Positions 40,286 through 44,276 of a stretch of DNA of 44,276 nt are shown here, piece after piece (the first letter of the stretch is position 1; every line of letters starts with the position of its first letter). Where the stretch lies: positions 1 through 44,276 of the forward strand of contig NZ_JAENRY010000031.1 in assembly GCF_016612545.1 (NCBI RefSeq), given 5' to 3'. Origin of the DNA: Streptomyces sp. MBT65. GTDB taxonomy: Bacteria; Actinomycetota; Actinomycetes; Streptomycetales; Streptomycetaceae. A model generated the notes under the pieces. That model had not been told where the DNA came from, searched no databases, and saw nothing but the letters and a program-made list of their open reading frames with translations. The position numbers and the translations under genes are program-made.

Positions 40286-41494
40286 CTACGGAACGAGCTT
40301 CAGCAGCTTGTTCGGCGACCCGGTGCCCGCGCTGGTCACGACACCCGAAGTGGCGCCGTTCACCAGGGCCGTGGCGACCTGGGCCGGCGTGGACGAGGTG
40401 TGGCCCGCGAGATAGACGGCGGCCGCGCCCGCCACGTGCGGGGTCGCCATCGAGGTGCCCGACAGGGTGGCGGTGGCGGTGTCACTGGTGTTGTAGCCCG
40501 CCAGGATCGAGGAGCCGGGCGCGAAGATGTCCAGCACGGAACCGTAGTTGGAGTAACTGGCCTTGGCGTCCGTGCTGGTGGTGGCGCCGACCGTGATCGC
40601 CGTGGCGACCCGGGCGGGGGAGTAGGAGGAGGCGTTGGCCGCGCTGTTGCCCGCCGCGATCGCGTAAGTCACCCCGCTGGAGATGGAGTTGGCGACCGCG
40701 GTGTCGAGCGTGGTCGAAGCGCCGCCGCCGAGCGACATGTTGGCGACCGCCGGGGTGGTGTGGTTCGAGGTCACCCAGTCGATGCCCGCGATGACCCCGG
40801 CCGTCGTACCCGAACCGCTGTTGTCGAGCACCCGGACCGCCACGATGTTCGCCTTCTTGGCGACGCCGTACGTCGAACCCGCGATCGTCGTGGCCACATG
40901 GGTGCCGTGGCCGTTGCCGTCGGAGGCGGTGGTGTCGCCGTCGACCGCGTCGTAGCCGTAGGAGGCACGACCGCTGATCTGGGTGTGGGTGATCCGGACG
41001 CCGGTGTCGATGACGTACACGGTCACGCCGCTGCCCGCGGTGTCCGGGTAGGTGTACGTCCCCGAGAGCGGCAACGCGGCCTGGTCGATGCGGTCCAGGC
41101 CCCAGGGCGCGCTGGACTGGGTGGTGTCGGTCAGGTGGACGCGCTGGTTCTGCTCCACCGCGGCGACCGCCGGGTCGGCGGCGAGTCTCGCGGCCTCGGT
41201 CGCGGAGAGGCTCGCCGTGTAGCCGTTCAGCACGGTGCCGAACGTCTTCTGGACGGTGCCGCCGTACTCCTTGATCAGTCCCTTGCCGGCGGCCGAGGAG
41301 GCCTTGAGGCCGGCGCTCTTCTTGAGGGTGACGATGTAGCTGCCGTCGACGGCTGTGGGGGAGCCGGCGGCCAGGACCTTGCCCGTGGCCGGGGCGGCCT
41401 GGGCGGGGAGTGCGGTGAGCCCGCCGACGAGAGCGGCCGTGGCCGCACCGGTTATCGCGGCGAGCCGGAGCTTGTTGCTACGCAGGAGTGCCAT
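40286..41494 (-). CDS. Secreted subtilisin-like serine protease (S8, proteinase K-type)
   Basis: A 402-residue pre-pro-protease. The signal peptide ends around residue 34 (LPAQAAPA), followed by an I9 inhibitor propeptide ([10 protein letters not shown] to [10 protein letters not shown]). The mature S8 domain starts near residue 128. Its triad is Asp163 (VIDTGV), His196 (GHGTHV) and Ser348 ([12 protein letters not shown]), with oxyanion Asn283 (AAGNS). There is no C-terminal adhesion or beta-propeller domain, so it is a compact secreted protease. The ATG at 41494 is preceded by GGAGGA about 11 nt away. It is divergent from the SGNH lipase, with a terminator at the far end. Confidence 0.93.
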   Translation of the reverse strand: MALLRSNKLRLAAITGAATAALVGGLTALPAQAAPATGKVLAAGSPTAVDGSYIVTLKKSAGLKASSAAGKGLIKEYGGTVQKTFGTVLNGYTASLSATEAARLAADPAVAAVEQNQRVHLTDTTQSSAPWGLDRIDQAALPLSGTYTYPDTAGSGVTVYVIDTGVRITHTQISGRASYGYDAVDGDTTASDGNGHGTHVATTIAGSTYGVAKKANIVAVRVLDNSGSGTTAGVIAGIDWVTSNHTTPAVANMSLGGGASTTLDTAVANSISSGVTYAIAAGNSAANASSYSPARVATAITVGATTSTDAKASYSNYGSVLDIFAPGSSILAGYNTSDTATATLSGTSMATPHVAGAAAVYLAGHTSSTPAQVATALVNGATSGVVTSAGTGSPNKLLKLVP

Positions 41495-41622
41495 TACGAG
41501 GGAGTCCTCCTCCAGGCGGCGCGCGCCCGGGTCCGGCGCGCGACTGTGGGGGTGCGCACGCTGTCGCGCGCACAACCCTGGAGCGTTGCGTTCCGCACCA
41601 AGGCTGAGCAAAGCCTGGGTCA

Positions 41623-41639
41623 TGAACCGGTGTGGTTCA
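41623..41639. promoter_or_regulatory. Inverted repeat between subtilisin and SGNH lipase genes
   Basis: TGAACCGGTGTGGTTCA has 6-bp inverted arms around a 5-nt centre, in the 286-bp divergent region between the subtilisin-like and SGNH lipase starts. It is a possible operator for either secreted enzyme; otherwise the region shows no clear promoter. Confidence 0.3.
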
Positions 41640-41780
41640 AGGGAGTTGGCGGTCTGTCACAGGGCTGTCATGAGCACGCAATCTGGGACGCTCGCAAGCT
41701 CTCCCTTGGCATGCACACTTCCCGGCAATGCGCGTAGTTGGTACGACAGTTGTGGCAGAGATCCTGCTAAGGGAGGTTCC

Positions 41781-42587
41781 ATGAGACGTTCCCGATTTAC
41801 GGCATACGTGACCTCGCTCCTCCTCGCCGCCGGCCTCGCCCTCACCGGGGCGATGACGGCGCAGGCATCCCAAGTCGCCGCCACCGGCGGCTATGTGGCC
41901 CTCGGTGACTCCTACTCCTCCGGGGTCGGCGCGGGCAGCAAGATCAGCTCCAGCGGGTCCTGCGACCGCAGCACCAAGGCCTACCCCTACCTCTGGGCGG
42001 CCGCGCATTCACCCTCGACGTTCGACTTCACCGCTTGCTCCGGCGCCCGAACGGGTGATGTTCTGGCGAGTCAACTCGGCCCGCTCAGCTCCGCGACATC
42101 CCTCGTGTCGATCTCCATCGGCGGCAACGACGCCGGCTTCACCGATGTCATGACGACCTGCGTCCTGCAGTCCGACAGCTCCTGCCTGACCCGGATCGCC
42201 ACCGCCAAGGCGTACGTCGACTCGACGCTTCCCGCCCAACTCGACAAGGTCTACTCGGCGATCAGCGCCAAGGCCCCCGCCGCGCACGTGGTCGTGCTCG
42301 GCTACCCGCGCTTCTACAAACTCGGCACCACCTGCCTCGGCCTCTCCGCGACCAAGCGCTCCGCCATCAACGGCGCGGCCGACTACCTCGACGCCGCCCT
42401 CGCCAAGCGCGCCGCCGACCACGGCTTCACCTTCGGCGACGTACGCACCCCGTTCACCGGCCACGAGATCTGCTCCGGCAGCTCCTGGCTGCACAGTCTC
42501 AACCTGCTGAGCATCAGCGAGTCGTACCACCCGACCGCGGCCGGCCAGTCCGGCGGCTATCTGCCGGTCCTGACCAGCGCGGCCTGA
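41781..42587 (+). CDS. Secreted SGNH/GDSL lipase/esterase
   Basis: A 268-residue secreted lipase or phospholipase. The signal peptide covers about residues 1-30 (MTAQAS). Block I reads GDSYSSG with catalytic Ser44, block III is GGNDAGF, and block V carries His250 in ESYHPT. The residue three before the His is Glu247 rather than the usual Asp of DxxH, so the enzyme may work with a Ser-His dyad or a Glu. Six cysteines point to three disulfides as in known Streptomyces SGNH lipases. The ATG at 41781 has GGGAGG upstream. From memory it resembles the S. coelicolor SCO1725 lipase. Confidence 0.92.
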   Translation: MRRSRFTAYVTSLLLAAGLALTGAMTAQASQVAATGGYVALGDSYSSGVGAGSKISSSGSCDRSTKAYPYLWAAAHSPSTFDFTACSGARTGDVLASQLGPLSSATSLVSISIGGNDAGFTDVMTTCVLQSDSSCLTRIATAKAYVDSTLPAQLDKVYSAISAKAPAAHVVVLGYPRFYKLGTTCLGLSATKRSAINGAADYLDAALAKRAADHGFTFGDVRTPFTGHEICSGSSWLHSLNLLSISESYHPTAAGQSGGYLPVLTSAA

Positions 42588-42591
42588 GGTC

Positions 42592-44076
42592 TCACCCGTC
42601 CGAAGGTGATGCCGAATCCGAGGGGGAGGCCCCGTCCGACGGGGTCTCCGCCACGCATGTCACCGAGAACGGCACCGAGTTGGACGTTGTCCTCACCGGG
42701 GTCCGGATCTCGACACTGATCTCGTTCGTGAATGTCCCGCTGTTCTTGTACGTCGTCAGGCGCACCCGGTCCTGCTGGGTCTTCCCGCCGCCCGACGGGA
42801 ACGACAGCGTCTTCCAGCCGGAGTCGGAGAGCGAACCGGTCTTCGTCACCCACCGGTAGGACACCTCGGCCGGCACCTTCCCCACCGTGATGCTCGCCGT
42901 GAACGTCGGCGCCTTCGAGGTCGGCGGCGGACAACTGCCCGAGTACTCGGTGTTGGCGCCCTCCACCGTCACCCGCACCGACTGCGGAGCCGAGGAGGAC
43001 TTGCTGGCGCTCGGGCTCGGCGTCTCGCTCGCGGCCGTGGTCTCGCTGCTCGCACTGGGCGAAGTCTTGTCCGAGGGCTGGCTCTTGGGGGTGCTCGAGC
43101 CCGTCCCCGCGGTGTTGTCCCCGTCGTTGTTCCGGTTCATCAGCGCGTACGTCAGCCCGCCGATCGCCAGCGCCAGCGCCAGCAGACCCGCGATGATCAC
43201 GGCGCCCGCCCGCCGGTTGCGCTGCGGTTCGTCCGCGGCCGTCGGCGTCGAGTAGGAGGGGGGCGGCGGCCCGAAGCCCTGCACCGGCGTCCGTGAGTCC
43301 TGCTGCCCGTACGGGTCCTGCGGGGAGCCCGCCATCGTCGGTGTGTACGGCGTCGTCGGCGCCGTGGAGGCGCGCGGGGCACCGCCCGCGGCGACCAGCC
43401 GTAGATCCTGCTCCGCCTGTTCGGCCGAGAGCCGGTCGATCGGGTCCTTGCGCAGCAGCCCCTCGATGACCGGGGTGAGCGGTCCCGCCAGGCGGGGCGT
43501 CGGCAACTCCTCGTCGACGATGGCGCGCAGGGTGCTCAGCGGGGTGTTCTGGCGGAACGGCGAGTGGCCCTCGACCGCCGCGTACAGCAGTACGCCGAGC
43601 GCCCACAGGTCGGACTCGGGACCCGGCGTACGGCCCAACGCCCGCTCCGGGGCGAGGAATTCGGGCGAACCGATGACCTCGCCGGTCATGGTGAGCGCCG
43701 AACTGCCCTCCACCATCGCGATACCGAAGTCGGTCAGCACGACCCGGCCGTCGTTCGACATCAGTACGTTGGCCGGTTTCACATCGCGGTGCAGCACCCC
43801 GGCGTCGTGCGCGGCCCGCAGCGCGGCGAGCACCTCGGCACCGATGTGCGCGGTCCGCTGCGGCGTCAACGGCCCCTCGGCGTCCAGGAGATCGGCCAGG
43901 GACACGCCCCGCACCAGCTCCATGACGATCCAGGCGCGCACCTCCTTGACCGCGACCTCGCGTTGCAGCACTTCGTCGCGGGCCCGCCACACCGTGCCCA
44001 TCCCGCCCTCACCGAGGGGGGACAGGAGCCGGTAGCGGCTCGCGATCACACGTTCAGTGCCCGGTTCTTCGGGCAT
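42592..44076 (-). CDS. Membrane Ser/Thr protein kinase with apparent internal deletion of helix C
   Basis: A 494-residue Hanks-type kinase: P-loop GEGGMG (21-27), catalytic Lys44 in VAVKEV, HRDVKPANV with Asp98, DFG at 116-118 and APE in FLAPERALG. After the kinase come a Pro/Ser-rich juxtamembrane stretch, one membrane helix (AVIIAGLLALALAIGGLTYA) and an extracytoplasmic Ser/Thr-rich tail with an Ig-like domain (VRVTVEGANTEYSGSCPPPT). The unusual point is that only 9 residues separate the catalytic Lys from the hinge Glu (VKEVRAWIVMELV), where kinases normally have 50-60; helix C with its Glu and strand beta4 are missing, with the junction at 43932/43933. The start ATG at 44076 has GGAG 6 nt upstream. 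It is either a defective or pseudo-kinase, or a sequence assembly artefact. Confidence 0.85.
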   Translation of the reverse strand: MPEEPGTERVIASRYRLLSPLGEGGMGTVWRARDEVLQREVAVKEVRAWIVMELVRGVSLADLLDAEGPLTPQRTAHIGAEVLAALRAAHDAGVLHRDVKPANVLMSNDGRVVLTDFGIAMVEGSSALTMTGEVIGSPEFLAPERALGRTPGPESDLWALGVLLYAAVEGHSPFRQNTPLSTLRAIVDEELPTPRLAGPLTPVIEGLLRKDPIDRLSAEQAEQDLRLVAAGGAPRASTAPTTPYTPTMAGSPQDPYGQQDSRTPVQGFGPPPPSYSTPTAADEPQRNRRAGAVIIAGLLALALAIGGLTYALMNRNNDGDNTAGTGSSTPKSQPSDKTSPSASSETTAASETPSPSASKSSSAPQSVRVTVEGANTEYSGSCPPPTSKAPTFTASITVGKVPAEVSYRWVTKTGSLSDSGWKTLSFPSGGGKTQQDRVRLTTYKNSGTFTNEISVEIRTPVRTTSNSVPFSVTCVAETPSDGASPSDSASPSDG

Positions 44077-44121
44077 GGGTGACTCCCATTCGCATCCGGG
44101 CCAATTCTCCACAAACGTAGC

Positions 44122-44276
44122 TCAGCCGAGTGCGGATGCCGCCCCCTTGAGGACCAATCCGACCCCGAGGGCCACGACGACGAGCGCCGAGGCCAACGGC
44201 AGGGTCCGGCGGACCAGCACTGCCATGGGGCTGGTGGTCCAGCGGGGGCGCCGGTCCAGCACTCGGTTCATCCCTG
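44122..44276 (-). CDS. C-terminal fragment of a membrane protein (runs off the window)
   Basis: An open reading frame enters from the right edge and ends at a stop at 44122. The visible 50 residues include a basic segment and a final helix (LASALVVVALGVGLVLKG) of a membrane protein. The pattern of a basic loop followed by a glycine-rich last helix is compatible with nickel/cobalt (NicO-type) or LysE-type transporters, but this cannot be decided from the fragment. It ends 46 nt upstream of the kinase start on the same strand. Confidence 0.55.
   Translation of the reverse strand, partial: GMNRVLDRRPRWTTSPMAVLVRRTLPLASALVVVALGVGLVLKGAASALG

Overview
This window is chromosomal DNA of very high G+C content from a filamentous actinomycete, almost certainly a Streptomyces or close relative. 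The signs are codon third positions dominated by G/C, frequent GTG and TTG starts with purine-rich ribosome binding sites, a four-gene conservon (cvnA-B-C-D), a SepF paralogue, two streptogrisin-type protease precursors, an actinobacterial SGNH lipase and an LAXTG sortase signal. From memory only, the order resembles the S. coelicolor SCO1725 to SCO1750 neighbourhood (SGNH lipase at one end, dnaE2 in the middle, a sepF-like gene at the other). No phage, insertion sequence, rRNA, tRNA or CRISPR array was seen.

Layout, left to right. 0.2-3.4 kb: an acyl-CoA dehydrogenase, convergent sepF-like gene, and a DUF5685-type protein with an extreme cysteine-rich tail. 3.6-7.3 kb: a translationally coupled conservon (sensor kinase-like CvnA, roadblock CvnB, DUF742 CvnC, GTPase CvnD). 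7.7-12.8 kb: a probable oxidative operon with an FAD/NAD(P)-binding protein, two luciferase-like flavin monooxygenases and a DUF1684 protein. 13.0-16.3 kb: two streptogrisin-like proteases flanking a band-7 (slipin) protein. 16.4-18.8 kb (minus strand): a coupled operon of a 51-residue protein, an ABC-2/DUF3533-like membrane protein and a RecF/SMC-like ATPase. It is divergent from dnaE2 and a partner Y-family-like protein that has lost its polymerase residues (18.99-23.5 kb), and a LexA-type box lies between the two operons.

23.5-31.2 kb holds small accessory units: a 67-residue membrane protein, a cupin divergent from a MarR regulator with two identical palindromes between them, a secreted lipase with a perfect Crp-type palindrome, a lytic polysaccharide monooxygenase carrying a sortase signal, a 44-residue basic protein, a methyltransferase, DUF402 and tandem GNAT proteins, a GntR regulator and an AAA+ ATPase, with a 22-bp tandem repeat between the last two. 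31.4-40.1 kb is a surface-polysaccharide locus: a membrane-anchored clan-A glycoside hydrolase faces a four-gene operon (two GT2 glycosyltransferases, a NodB-type deacetylase and a 1277-residue flippase/polymerase-like fusion). 40.3-44.3 kb: a secreted subtilisin-like protease, the SGNH lipase, a membrane Ser/Thr kinase that appears to have lost about 45 residues including helix C, and the 3' end of a membrane protein.

Functionally the window combines a degradative secretome (three proteases, two lipases, an LPMO and a glycosidase), cell-envelope glycan export, an SOS mutagenesis cassette and signalling modules. The points most worth following are the dnaE2 / inactive Y-family pair sharing a LexA-box region with a small-ORF/membrane/ATPase operon, the kinase lacking helix C, the apparently wall-anchored LPMO, and the flippase/polymerase fusion operon.
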